Source: DASQYE01 sp035940775
Lineage (GTDB): Bacteria > Acidobacteriota > Blastocatellia > Pyrinomonadales > Pyrinomonadaceae
Direction of reading: 5' to 3'
Assembly: GCA_035940775.1 (NCBI GenBank)
Contig: DASZEN010000050.1
Location: 85,853 to 149,852, forward strand
DNA length: 64,000 nucleotides
Under the pieces are notes generated by a model, which ran no database searches, was not told where the DNA came from, and worked only from the letters and a program-made list of their open reading frames with translations. Position numbers and translations under genes: made by a program. Positions 16,770 to 25,992 of the stretch are shown piece by piece (the stretch's first letter is position 1; each line of letters starts with the position of its first letter).

Positions 16770-18911
16770 TTATAGCGACTGGTGAGACGCTTTTAGCCCT
16801 GGTTGAGACAGCCATTTTTGCCCTGATAAATTGGTCAAAAGTTTCTCAGCCCTGAGAGCTTCGACCGGTTTCGAGAAAAGATGTCCCTGCCCGTATTCAC
16901 ATGAGAGTGATTTAAGCTCTGCGAATTGAGATTCGGTCTCAATCCCTTCAGCCACCACCTTCATCCCGAGACTGTGTGCCATCGTCACGATGGCACGAGC
17001 AATCTCCGCATTCTCGCCCTCAGCGCCGATCCTGGTGACGAAAGACCGATCAATTTTCAGCACGTCAATAGGGAAACGATGGAGGTAACTCAGAGACGAA
17101 TAACCCGTGCCGAAGTCGTCAAGATGGATTTCAACGCCAATACCTTTGAGCCGCCTGAGCAGCGCCGTGACTGATTCGGCGCTGCTCATGAAAACGCTTT
17201 CGGTGATCTCCAATTTCAGGCATCCGGCATCAAGTCCGGTCTCTTTGAGAACCCGCTGAACATGCTCGACCAGATCGGGCTGAGAGAACTGCCGGGCGGA
17301 GAAGTTTACGCTGACTGTCAGGGATTGTTGTTCCGGGAACTGCCTTTGCCAGGCTCGCACCTGCCAACAGGCTTCACGCAACACCCATCTGTCCAAAGAG
17401 ATAATCAGGCCCGTCTCTTCGGCAACCGCGACGAACTCTTCCGGGTAGATGAAACCGCGTTCCGGGTGCTGCCAGCGCACGAGGGCCTCGAAACCTGTGA
17501 GTTGGCCCGTCTCAAGTGATACGAGCGGTTGATAATGAACGCAGTATTCTTCTCCTTCGGCGGTTCTTCTAAGCTCCGTCTCGAGACGCAGTAATTCCAG
17601 GGCATGGAAATGCATGGTGGTGTCAAAGACCTGATGCCGCGCCTTGCCTGATGATTTGGCGCGGTGCATCGCGATGTTAGTGTCGCGCAGGATGTCTTCC
17701 GGCTTATCATGGCTTAAGGTGCTCAAGGCGATACCGATGCTGGCCGAGATTTGTACCTCATGATTATCCAGATTGAAGGGGCAGTGCAGTTGCTCCTGTA
17801 TCCGGTCAGCCATGCTAACGGCATCGGCAGTCTCCTTTACGCCGTCGAGGATAATTGTAAATTCATCCCCGCCGAGGCGCGCGAGTGTGTCGCCAGTGCG
17901 GATGCAACCTTCCAACCGGCGGCTTATCTCCACGAGCAGTTGGTCTCCGACCATGTGCCCCAGACTATCGTTAATAACTTTGAAGCGGTCAAGGTCAAGG
18001 AAAATCACCCCGAACGAGCAATCCGGGTGGCGCTTGACGCGCTCCACGGCCTGGCTCAGACGATCCATGAAAAGCGCCCTGTTCGGCAGGCCCGTCAGAG
18101 CGTCGTGGAAAGCGTCATGCAGGAGTTGCTCTTCAGCCTGTTTGCGCTCGGTAATGTCGCTCTGCGAGCCAGCCATCCGAGAAGCCCTGCCGTCCTCGTC
18201 ACGAACGACTATCCCCCGGCTGAGCATCCAGCGATAAGTCCCGTCCTTGTGAAGCATGCGGTGCTCCATCTCAAAATGAGAGCTTTCACCCCTGGTATGC
18301 TCAGCGATCTCGGCCTCAAGGGCTTCCGTCTCATCAGGGTGAACACGGCTGAACCACTCCTCAGGACGATTGCCGATCTCATCCTCGGCATAACCGAGCA
18401 TCGATTTCCAGCGCGCAGAAAAGTAGATCTCATTACTCTTCAATCGCCAATCCCAGAGACCGTCATTGGCGCCGCGTGCGGCCAGGGCATATCGCTCTTC
18501 TGATTCTCTGAGGGCTTCCTCAAAACGCGCCCGCTCCGTGAGTCTTGTGACTTTCGCGATGAGCCGCATGGGGTCGTAAGGGGCTTCCAGATAATCATCG
18601 GCGCCTGCCTGGAGCCCTTCCACGGCGCTTTGGTCATCCACGCGCATGGCGCTCACCAACAGGATAGGAGTGGCATGCAGGTTCGAGTCGGCGCGCAGGC
18701 GACGGCACAACTCAATGCCATTAACCTCAGGCATCATGACATCGGAGATGACCAGCAAAGGGTGTTTGGCTTGAGCGACCTCAAAGCCCGCGCTCCCGTT
18801 TTCGGCGGTGAAAACGCGAAAACCCGCCTGGCGCAGGAGGATGCTCATTACGTCACGTTGATCGGGTGTGTCATCAACGACAAGGATCGTGGCGTCGCCA
18901 TCATGTTGCAT
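16770..18911 (-). CDS. c-di-GMP signalling protein: REC-PAS-GGDEF-EAL
   Basis: 713 residues. Receiver 1-125 with phospho-acceptor D57 (VISDVMMPEV) but EAP where the usual conserved Lys-Pro stands (DDYLEAPYDP). PAS/PAC about 140-265 (GLWDWRLKSNEIYFS, ending SDITERKQAEEQ). GGDEF domain about 275-435 with an intact RLGGDEF motif. EAL domain about 450-700 with GFEALVRW, LEITES, LDDFGTGYSSL and KIDRSFV all intact. Both cyclase and phosphodiesterase activities are therefore possible; which dominates is unknown. No membrane segment. The histidine kinase partner is not adjacent. The PilZ protein at 42830 is a possible receptor. Confidence 0.93.
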   Translation of the reverse strand: MQHDGDATILVVDDTPDQRDVMSILLRQAGFRVFTAENGSAGFEVAQAKHPLLVISDVMMPEVNGIELCRRLRADSNLHATPILLVSAMRVDDQSAVEGLQAGADDYLEAPYDPMRLIAKVTRLTERARFEEALRESEERYALAARGANDGLWDWRLKSNEIYFSARWKSMLGYAEDEIGNRPEEWFSRVHPDETEALEAEIAEHTRGESSHFEMEHRMLHKDGTYRWMLSRGIVVRDEDGRASRMAGSQSDITERKQAEEQLLHDAFHDALTGLPNRALFMDRLSQAVERVKRHPDCSFGVIFLDLDRFKVINDSLGHMVGDQLLVEISRRLEGCIRTGDTLARLGGDEFTIILDGVKETADAVSMADRIQEQLHCPFNLDNHEVQISASIGIALSTLSHDKPEDILRDTNIAMHRAKSSGKARHQVFDTTMHFHALELLRLETELRRTAEGEEYCVHYQPLVSLETGQLTGFEALVRWQHPERGFIYPEEFVAVAEETGLIISLDRWVLREACWQVRAWQRQFPEQQSLTVSVNFSARQFSQPDLVEHVQRVLKETGLDAGCLKLEITESVFMSSAESVTALLRRLKGIGVEIHLDDFGTGYSSLSYLHRFPIDVLKIDRSFVTRIGAEGENAEIARAIVTMAHSLGMKVVAEGIETESQFAELKSLSCEYGQGHLFSKPVEALRAEKLLTNLSGQKWLSQPGLKASHQSL

Positions 18912-19551
18912 AGAGGGTAACGGCTCGCTCTCCTGGGCTTCTGCATTTGGCCCAATATTAATGAACTGGTGACATCCCGCACGGAAGGTCGTTTTCGGTA
19001 GTTCTCCCGGATGGGCAGGTTCCGCATCTCATGATTATCAACGGGAAAACCTGAGCTTTCGCAGCTTATAGCAGTCGCTGTGCCAAGCCCTGCCAGTATC
19101 AGACTAAAGGCGGCTTCTGAAGTCTCAACAAGCTGGAATTAAATGCAGCGGGAATCCAAGTGGATAAATGTAACTATAAGGAAAGGTTCCCTTTACGTGA
19201 TTCTAAATTTTATGCCGAGTTGGCGCTGATTTTCCCCTCCAACCCTCTTTGTAAACTCTTGTGTTGATTGCTCTTGCGTATTTGTTTGATACATAATTGT
19301 AAATGTTATACGATGTTGATACACAGTTAGAGAAGTATGCTAACCCTATCGAATAAAAAGCATTTGCCAAATAACCGAGCGGCGGCAATAGAGGGATTAC
19401 TGTTTTACTCTCTCCTATTATTTTCGAAGATAAGTAGGCTTCAAACTCGAAGATAGCAGAGGGTTTGTAGTTCAACGACCCACGAGTGCCGATGCGCACA
19501 GGAGCAGGGCTACTTACACATGGGAGACAGTCAAAGCTGGATTTAATAAAA
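18912..19551. other. Long AT-rich intergenic stretch
   Basis: 640 bases without a supported gene. A 98-codon minus-strand frame (19203-19499) starts at GTG without a ribosome site and looks like chance. TCGAAGATA occurs twice (about 19425 and 19448). Base composition is clearly more AT-rich than the flanking genes, so it probably holds promoters for the GGDEF-EAL gene and decayed sequence. Confidence 0.4.
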
Positions 19552-21309
19552 CTACGGTCTTCTGGCTCCGGCTTTCCTCAGCAGGTCGATAACGTCCGAC
19601 TTATTATTGATCTCCGCCCACGTTAATGCGTCGCGCCCGTCTCTGTCTCGGACATCAATTCTCGCCCCCTTATTGATCAACATGCGAACGATCTCTGAGT
19701 TGCCACGGGCCGCCGCGCGGATAAGAGCCGTCCGCCCGTTGTTGTCTGCAAGGTTTACGTCAGCGCCGTTTTCCAGCAGGACTTTAGTGGTTTCCCTGTG
19801 ATCGCCCTGGGCCGACTCCATCAGGGCCGTCGAGCCAGCGCTGTCAATGATGTTTACATTCGCGCCTTTGCTTAACAGCTTCTGGCTGATGTGATTGCTG
19901 CCTCTTGAGGCCGCGTTGATCAAAGCGGGTCTACCGGTCGCGTTCTTCACGTCCGGGCTCATCCCGGCCGCGAGGAATAAATCAACCGCATCGGTATCAC
20001 CTTCTTCTACGACCTTGGCGAAAGCGGTCTCACTATAAGGGATATTCTTTTGCGCCAATCTCTCGCGAGCCGCAAGCTCATCAGCGCTTATCACTTCCTG
20101 CTCATTCGTGTTCGCTTGCCGGTTTATATTCTCCACAATGGTAGGGCTTGTGCTCGGAGTTGCTGTTGTGCCTGGAGGAGTGCCTCTGACTACGGGCCTG
20201 TTTGCGTGGGAGGGGCTGCGCGACTGGTTGCCGGAGAAGAGGAGGTAAAAAACAGTCGCCAAAGCAATCAATGCTACTGACAGGACAACCCCTATCATCC
20301 ATTTTCGCCCGCTCCTTCCTGGCGCTGAGGCGACCCACGTTTCTTCCGGAATCTGTACAACAACCTGCCGTCTGTGCCCGCGCTCATGAACTTCGTTCCG
20401 GCTGTTTATGGCGGCACGACTGGCCGGTAACCTTACTCGGGTGATTTCGTCAACATCCGTCATCGGGACAGTTGATGCGGCATGAGACGCCTTGTTGTGC
20501 AGATCAGCACGCATCTCTGAAGCGGTTCGCGGGCGGTGATCGAGGTTAAGCGCCATTGCCCGCATCAGGGCCGCCGAAACGGGAGTTGAAACTTCACGGC
20601 TGAGTTCCCGGGCCGGGAGGAGTGGGTCGGGCTGGCCATTCACAATAGCCGTTGCACGAGTGAGCGCATCAGCGGGCTTAACATTTGTGAGCAGGTGATA
20701 GAGAGTAGCGCCGAGTGAGTAGAGGTCACTGCGCTCGTCAGTGCCCGTGCCTTGCATCTGTTCGAGTGGAGAATAGTTCGGAGAGTAGCCGAGCAGGCTT
20801 TCACTTCCGGCGCGTGTCATCTGCCCGGCGCTCCCCTTAGCCAGACCGAAATCGAGCAGGACGATATGACTCTCGGAAATGAGCTTGAGATTTTGCGGCT
20901 TGATGTCGCGATGAAGAACGGGCGGGTCAAGTCTGTGCAGATACTCAAGCGCGTCTAATAGCTGGTCGGCAAAGCCGAGTACTTCCTCGGGCGCAAAGGG
21001 GCGTCCCCGTTGTTCAAGCATCACGCCGAGATCATCACCCGGAATAAATTCCATCACGAGAAACAATCCCGTTCCTTCGCTGAAGTGATCGAGTACTTTT
21101 GGCAGGGCCGGGTGACGCAGGTTCGCAAGCAGTCGCGCCTCGCGATCGAAAGCGCGCCTGAGCCCGTCGGTTTCGAAGAGAGTTTCCTTCAGGGCCACGT
21201 GGCGGCTCAGCCTCATGTCCGCCGCTTCGTAGACGGCCCCCATGCCGCCCCGCCCTAAGGGACGAAGGATGCGGTATCTATCTTGAAGCACGATGCCTGG
21301 AGTCATCAT
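19552..21309 (-). CDS. Membrane Ser/Thr protein kinase with C-terminal ankyrin repeats
   Basis: 585 residues. Cytoplasmic PknB-like kinase domain about 12-270: glycine loop LGRGGMGAVYE, VALKE lysine, HRDIKPQN catalytic loop and DFG in LLDFGLAKG are all intact. A juxtamembrane linker leads to one transmembrane helix (about 343-362, VVLSVALIALATVFYLLF). The outside part has a Pro/Thr/Ser-rich spacer, then about five ankyrin repeats (about 440-585) such as GRPALINAASRG, GSTALMESAQGD and GRTALIRAAARGN. The topology would put the ankyrins in the periplasm as a sensor or scaffold. Kinase-ankyrin fusions of this type are unusual. Confidence 0.9.
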   Translation of the reverse strand: MMTPGIVLQDRYRILRPLGRGGMGAVYEAADMRLSRHVALKETLFETDGLRRAFDREARLLANLRHPALPKVLDHFSEGTGLFLVMEFIPGDDLGVMLEQRGRPFAPEEVLGFADQLLDALEYLHRLDPPVLHRDIKPQNLKLISESHIVLLDFGLAKGSAGQMTRAGSESLLGYSPNYSPLEQMQGTGTDERSDLYSLGATLYHLLTNVKPADALTRATAIVNGQPDPLLPARELSREVSTPVSAALMRAMALNLDHRPRTASEMRADLHNKASHAASTVPMTDVDEITRVRLPASRAAINSRNEVHERGHRRQVVVQIPEETWVASAPGRSGRKWMIGVVLSVALIALATVFYLLFSGNQSRSPSHANRPVVRGTPPGTTATPSTSPTIVENINRQANTNEQEVISADELAARERLAQKNIPYSETAFAKVVEEGDTDAVDLFLAAGMSPDVKNATGRPALINAASRGSNHISQKLLSKGANVNIIDSAGSTALMESAQGDHRETTKVLLENGADVNLADNNGRTALIRAAARGNSEIVRMLINKGARIDVRDRDGRDALTWAEINNKSDVIDLLRKAGARRP

Positions 21310-21620
21310 GAATATCCTCTGATAAAAACCATTCGTCGGGTTGATGGTATAACCTGGCAGAATTTTATCCTGTTCCGCTACTTAACGCTTCCTGACAAAG
21401 CGCCCTTGAAGCCCGAGTGTTCACGCAAGAATACGTACATCGGCGTTACGAATTTGTACACAAACCGTTAAATTACAGCCCTCCCGATCCCCTAAATGTG
21501 CTCTATAAGCAGGTGTTTCTCAGCAATTTGCGGCACGCATCCTGTATCTATCCCGGCGGGCGTAGTCGATACGCTCGTGTGATTAGCAATTTGTCTTAAG
21601 AGTTGCTCAAGTAGCAGCGC

Positions 21621-21679
21621 AGGGCACGGGCGTCTCGATAACACGTTTCAGAGCGTGCTTATCCAGATGCCCGTGCCCT
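21621..21679. repeat. Long near-perfect hairpin
   Basis: AGGGCACGGGC (21621-21631) pairs with GCCCGTGCCCT (21669-21679), then a G.U pair and TCT/AGA, and an inner stem GATAA-CACG/CGTG-C-TTATC with one bulge, closing on an 8-base loop. About 24 pairs in all. No T tract follows on either strand. It lies 91 bases before the start of a 24-codon gene and could be its 5' leader or a small RNA. Confidence 0.6.
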
Positions 21680-21770
21680 TCATGCTTGTCAAATTACGCT
21701 CCAGGAATATGCGGTGAAGAGAAAATTTCTGTAACAAAAAATAGGCTGACCGGCTGAAGGAGAAAAGGCC

Positions 21771-21845
21771 ATGAGTGGATATAAGTTTAGCGAGGTAGTG
21801 CAGGTCTTAGTAGCGCTTCTGCTAATGCTTTTGATGGTCAATTGA
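21771..21845 (+). CDS. Putative 24-residue membrane peptide
   Basis: ATG with AAGGAG eight bases upstream opens a 24-codon frame, MSGYKFSEVVQVL followed by VALLLMLLMVN. The second half is one hydrophobic helix, the usual form of a small membrane protein. It has no overlap with another gene. The strong ribosome site is the main support; conservation cannot be tested here. Confidence 0.4.
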   Translation: MSGYKFSEVVQVLVALLLMLLMVN

Positions 21846-22287
21846 TCGCTCAATGGAGAATGAATTTATGAGCATAACGGAAACAACAGAGTAGTGTGCC
21901 CACCCGTCTTGTCAATGCATCGCCCAAACGGCAGGCGGTTATTGTATTGAGAAGTGCCAGAACGCACAGGGCGGTGATGAACTCAAGTGTCGCTGCGGGC
22001 ATCCTGACTGTAGCTGATAGTGCGCCGTACCTACGATAGCCCGCTTCGTTGCCTGGCGATTCTTCGGTTGGGGGAAACCATGTCTCAAGAAAATAAAGGT
22101 CAAGAGGCACCACAAAGCGATGGGATTCTACCAAGACAGCCAACAGTCGCTTCAGACGATCTAAGCCACACGCGTTGCCGTTGACGAGGTGAAGGAGAGG
22201 ATGTAGCGCGGTGAACCATTCGCTTTTATTGGCACGCGTAATCCGACGGCTTGGAATGAAGCTGACACCAAACTGCTTTTGAATTGG
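21846..22287. other. Intergenic stretch, no supported gene
   Basis: Nothing convincing on either strand. A 97-codon minus-strand frame (21850-22143) has no ribosome site or recognisable domain. It is probably the 3' region of the ADOP permease transcript plus decayed sequence. Confidence 0.35.
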
Positions 22288-24966
22288 CTATTCATACCTG
22301 AGTGCTACCATCGGGTCAACCTTCGTAGCCCGTCGCGCAGGCACGAGGCAGGCGACAAGCGCCACCAGCGTCAGCAGTACGGAGACACCTACGTACGTCA
22401 AGGGGTCTGTGAAGGAGATACCATAAAGCAGGCTCGCCATCACATGCGTCAGTGAGAGCGACGCTGCCAACCCGACCAGGACACCGACAAGCGTCAGAGA
22501 CATCCCCTGCCAGACGACCATCCGCAGCACGTCTGCGCGCTGTGCGCCGAGCGCCATGCGCACGCCGATCTCGTGCGTGGATTGGCTCACGGAGAATGAG
22601 ATTACGCCGTAGAGGCCCACCGCCGTCAGCAACAGTGCGACCGCGGCGAAGGCGACGAGCAGCGTCATGTTGAATCGTGTGGGGGCGACCGAGAGCGAGA
22701 GGTATTCCTCAGCCGTCCGGATGTTGTAAACCGGGGCATCCTTGTCCGCCGACTGAATCTCTTGACGAACCGCGCCCGCCAGCGCGCGTGGATCCCCGGC
22801 GGTGCGAACGACTACGGTCGTGATGGGCGGGGGCATCTGCGCCTGAGCAAAGTAGAACTCCGGCACGGCCTCTCCCCTCAACCCCTGGTGCTTCACATCC
22901 CCAACCACTCCCACGATCTCGCGGGCGACGTACTGGCCGCTCGTGGAGAAGCCGGGCGTGATGCGTTTGCCGAGGGCGTCGCCGCCCGGGAAGAATTTTT
23001 TCGCCAGCGTCTCGTTGATGATGAGGACGGGCGTGGAGTTCAGGTCGTCGTGCTCCGTGAACTCGCGTCCTTGAACGACCGGGATGCCCATCGTGCGGAA
23101 GTAGTCGGGGCCTGCTGTGTGAATGACGCCCATGGTCAGGTTACCCGGCTCTTCGGGTTGCCCCTCAACCGCCAGCCCCGTCATCGCCGAAGCCCCGCTC
23201 AGCGGGAGTTGCCAGGTTACGCTCGCGCTGACGACGCCGGGCAGTGCCTTGAGGCGCTCGGTGAGTTGCCTGAAGAATTCGCCCGTCTGTTCCGGGCCGC
23301 TCGAAGGCGAAGGCGACTTGGCGACGGTCATCGTCAGGACGTTACGCGGGTCAAACCCAAGCGCGACCGTCTGCAAACGCATGAGCGTTCGGATGAGCAG
23401 TCCTGCGCCGACAAGGAGCACGAGCGCGAGGGATACCTCCACGACGACGAGCAGTCTGCGCGCACGGCCACTTCGCAATCCGCCGGTCGAGCTTCTGCCT
23501 CCCTCCTTGAGCGCCTCGGCCAGCCTCTCACGAGAGACGCCAAGCGCGGGCGCGAGCCCGCAGACGGCCCCGGTCAGAACGGAGACCAACGCCGTGAAGG
23601 CCAGCACGCGCGCGTCTAGACGCGTCTCAGCGATGCGCGTAATGTCCGCGGGGCTGAACGAGACGATCAGATCGGTGCCCCACATCGCCAGCACCGCCCC
23701 CAACGCGCCGCCCGCCAGCGCGAGCATCAGGCTCTCAGTCATGAACTGGCGTGTGATGCGCCACCGACTCGCGCCGAGCGCGACGCGCACGTTGATCTCG
23801 TGTTGGCGGCTGACGGCGCGCGCGAGCAGGAGGTTCGCCACATTGACGCACGCGATGAGCAACACGACGCCCACCGTGCCGAAGAGCAGCAGCAGTGTGA
23901 GCCGCAGGCTCCCCACCAGCGATTCGAGCAGCGGCATGACCTTGATGCCCAGGTCTTTGTTGGCTTCGGGAAACTGCACAGCAAGGTTAGAGGCGATGAC
24001 GTTCGCCTCTGCCTGCGCCTGCTCGACCGTAGCACCGTTCTTAAGCCGTCCGACCACCCTCCACCCCCGGTAGCCGCGCGCGACCATGATTGCGCCCTGC
24101 CCTGTCTTCTCCGCGTCGAGCGCCGTCGAAACCCAGACCTCGGTCGGCTGCGCCTGGACGGGGAATGAAAAGTTCGCTGGCATCACCCCGACGATCGTGT
24201 AAGTGTTGTCGCTCAGGGTAACGGCGCGCCCGACCACCGCGGGGTCGCCGCCAAAATAACGCTGCCAACAATCCCAGCTCAGAATCGCGGGCCGCCCAGC
24301 GCTCCCGCCGCCCGGGTTATCTTCCTCGGGAAGGAAGACGCGGCCTAAGCTCGGCGAAGCGCCGAGCATCGGGAAGAGGTTGGCTGTTGCGACCGTGACG
24401 CGCAGACGCGTCGCTTCGCCCTGCCCCGTGAGCGTCAGATTGCTGTTGTAATAGGCCGCGAGCTGCTCGAACGCTTTGGTCTGGTCACGCAGGTCGGCGT
24501 AGTTACGAAAGGAGAAGTTTGAAAGGGCGGTGCGGCTCTCCGGTGTGGTCTGGCCCAACGCCACCAGCCGTTCGGGCGACGGGAACGGCAGGGGGTTAAG
24601 CAGGACAGCGTTGACGACGCTAAAGATGGCGGTATTCGCCCCGATGCCTAACGAGAGCGTGAGGACGGCAGTTAAGGTAAAGCCCGGTTTCTTCCACAGC
24701 ATCCGCAGTCCGTAGCGGAAGTCTTGCCAGATGCTTTCTACGACAACTCCCACCCTCACGTCTCGCACCTCTTCTTTAACCAGCTCGATGCCGCCGACCT
24801 CAAGCAAAGCGGAGCGGCGGGCCGCCGCTTCGTCCATTCCCTGCTCGGTCTTCTCCGCCACCAATAGCTCGACAAAGGCACGCAGTTCTTCGTCAAGTTC
24901 CTGCTCCAAACGAGCTTTGCGGAAAAGGTTTCTCCAGATTGCGTAGAATCTTGATAGTAGCGGCAT
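22288..24966 (-). CDS. ADOP-family ABC transporter permease (MacB/FtsX-like)
   Basis: About 892 residues. ATG at 24966 chosen because AGAGGTG lies six bases upstream; a start 21 bases earlier is possible. N-terminal soluble tail about 1-75 (RKARLEQELDEELRAFVELLV), the mark of Acidobacterial duplicated orphan permeases. Then a MacB periplasmic core and FtsX domain, followed by a second core and FtsX domain, with helices near 85, 365, 415, 460, 505 and three at the C-terminus. It ends PARRATKVDPMVALRYE. No ATPase gene is adjacent, as usual for orphan permeases. The padR gene stops ten bases upstream, so both form one unit. Confidence 0.93.
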   Translation of the reverse strand: MPLLSRFYAIWRNLFRKARLEQELDEELRAFVELLVAEKTEQGMDEAAARRSALLEVGGIELVKEEVRDVRVGVVVESIWQDFRYGLRMLWKKPGFTLTAVLTLSLGIGANTAIFSVVNAVLLNPLPFPSPERLVALGQTTPESRTALSNFSFRNYADLRDQTKAFEQLAAYYNSNLTLTGQGEATRLRVTVATANLFPMLGASPSLGRVFLPEEDNPGGGSAGRPAILSWDCWQRYFGGDPAVVGRAVTLSDNTYTIVGVMPANFSFPVQAQPTEVWVSTALDAEKTGQGAIMVARGYRGWRVVGRLKNGATVEQAQAEANVIASNLAVQFPEANKDLGIKVMPLLESLVGSLRLTLLLLFGTVGVVLLIACVNVANLLLARAVSRQHEINVRVALGASRWRITRQFMTESLMLALAGGALGAVLAMWGTDLIVSFSPADITRIAETRLDARVLAFTALVSVLTGAVCGLAPALGVSRERLAEALKEGGRSSTGGLRSGRARRLLVVVEVSLALVLLVGAGLLIRTLMRLQTVALGFDPRNVLTMTVAKSPSPSSGPEQTGEFFRQLTERLKALPGVVSASVTWQLPLSGASAMTGLAVEGQPEEPGNLTMGVIHTAGPDYFRTMGIPVVQGREFTEHDDLNSTPVLIINETLAKKFFPGGDALGKRITPGFSTSGQYVAREIVGVVGDVKHQGLRGEAVPEFYFAQAQMPPPITTVVVRTAGDPRALAGAVRQEIQSADKDAPVYNIRTAEEYLSLSVAPTRFNMTLLVAFAAVALLLTAVGLYGVISFSVSQSTHEIGVRMALGAQRADVLRMVVWQGMSLTLVGVLVGLAASLSLTHVMASLLYGISFTDPLTYVGVSVLLTLVALVACLVPARRATKVDPMVALRYE

Positions 24967-24976
24967 ATGAGCACCT

Positions 24977-25321
24977 CTAAGTGGCATGCAGAGCTTGCGC
25001 GATGGCCAGCGTAATGCGATCCCATTCCTGAGTTTCCGTCTTGAGCTGCTTCTGCCCGGCCCGGCTCAAGCGGTAATACTTCGCCCGGCGATTGTTTTCC
25101 GGCTCGCCCCAGAAGGAGATGAGCCGACCGGACTGCTCCATCCGATGCAAGGCCGGGAAGACCGAGCCCGGCTTGACCTGGAAGGTGCCATTTGTGATCT
25201 GCTCAATGCGTCGTGAAATGCCAAGTCCATGTAGCGCACCCAGCGAGGGCCTCTTCAGTATCAGCAGATCAAGGGCGACCTGGAGCAGATTCGTTTGCGT
25301 AGAATCCACGTGCCACCTCAT
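24977..25321 (-). CDS. PadR-family transcriptional repressor
   Basis: About 115 residues from ATG at 25321; GTG at 25309 after AGGTGG is an alternative. The winged-helix PadR domain is complete: LLQVALDLLILKRPSLGALHG at the start (shown as two overlapping parts LLQVALDLLIL and RPSLGALHG), QVKPGSVFPALHRMEQSGRL as recognition and wing region, and YYRLSRAGQKQL. It is the typical partner of ADOP permeases and likely represses its own operon through the palindrome in its promoter. Confidence 0.92.
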   Translation of the reverse strand: MRWHVDSTQTNLLQVALDLLILKRPSLGALHGLGISRRIEQITNGTFQVKPGSVFPALHRMEQSGRLISFWGEPENNRRAKYYRLSRAGQKQLKTETQEWDRITLAIAQALHAT

Positions 25322-25366
25322 ATAGAGATTCTGTATGAGGTTATACGCACACGTATAGAATGTCAA
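25317..25366 (-). promoter_or_regulatory. padR promoter with operator palindromes
   Basis: On the minus strand TTGACA (25366-25361) and TATAAC (25345-25340) form a -35/-10 pair with a 15-base spacer. Inside the spacer is the palindrome TATACG-CACA-CGTATA (25342-25357). A second inverted repeat CTCATA/TATGAG (25317-25322 and 25334-25339) covers the start codon. This placement fits autorepression by PadR. Confidence 0.55.
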
Positions 25367-25390
25367 TATGAGATAGAGATGGGAGGGCAT

Positions 25391-25798
25391 GATAGTTACA
25401 GTTCCGGGCGCGCTGAGGTGGGGTTAACAATTAAACCATAACGTGTGTTATTGGACGAGGGGCATATGCTTCATAATCTTATGTATTATCCTGTAAAAAT
25501 AGAATCAACATCGGACTTTATCTTATCAGATAATCATCCTGACTCTATGAGCAAGGGCCCATGTGGAGCCAGTTGCGAAGGGTTGATACCGATTATTTGA
25601 AGGAACGCCTGTCTGTGGCGAGAAGCCTTCTAAAGTATTCTGGAAATCCCATTCTGAGAGCGAGCAATCCCAATATCGAAGGCTTACACCCCAGGCTCTT
25701 GTTACTGCGTACATTAAAACCCCCTTGATTTGCTGATGTTCGTAAAACCGAACAATGTGGCACGTAATTTTCATAGTGCCTTTTACGCGAATGCTCCA
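25391..25798. other. Stretch upstream of padR with no firm gene
   Basis: A 55-codon plus-strand frame from ATG at 25561 to TGA at 25728 exists but has no ribosome site or recognisable family. The rest is AT-rich. It borders the ADOP remnant that follows and is probably rearranged DNA. Confidence 0.35.
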
Positions 25799-25945
25799 GG
25801 CGTGCTCTATGATGTGTCGGCGACCGATCCAGTGATGTTCACGTTTGTAGCGCTGCCACTTGCCGTTGTGACGCTGGTTGCCTGTTACATTCCGGCGCGC
25901 AGAGCGACAAAGATAGATCCGATGGTCGCCCTCAGATACGAATAA
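25799..25945 (+). pseudogene. C-terminal remnant of a second ADOP/MacB-like permease
   Basis: About 48 codons read GVLYDVSATDPVMFTFVALP and end PARRATKIDPMVALRYE, the last helix and tail of an ADOP permease. They differ in DNA sequence from the intact copy at 22288. Upstream of 25799 the similarity ends with no start or ribosome site. It is divergent from the intact gene and on the opposite strand, the scar of a deleted or rearranged second locus. Confidence 0.75.
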
Positions 25946-25992
25946 GCTGAGCGCGCCTTCTTCCCATATCGGGAAACACGGAGAGCACAACG

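Noticed and set aside
19203..19499. 98-codon minus-strand frame as a gene
   Set aside because: GTG start without ribosome site, AT-rich, no recognisable domain, and lies in an otherwise decayed gap.
21850..22143. 97-codon minus-strand frame
   Set aside because: No ribosome site, no family, and composition unlike neighbouring coding sequence.
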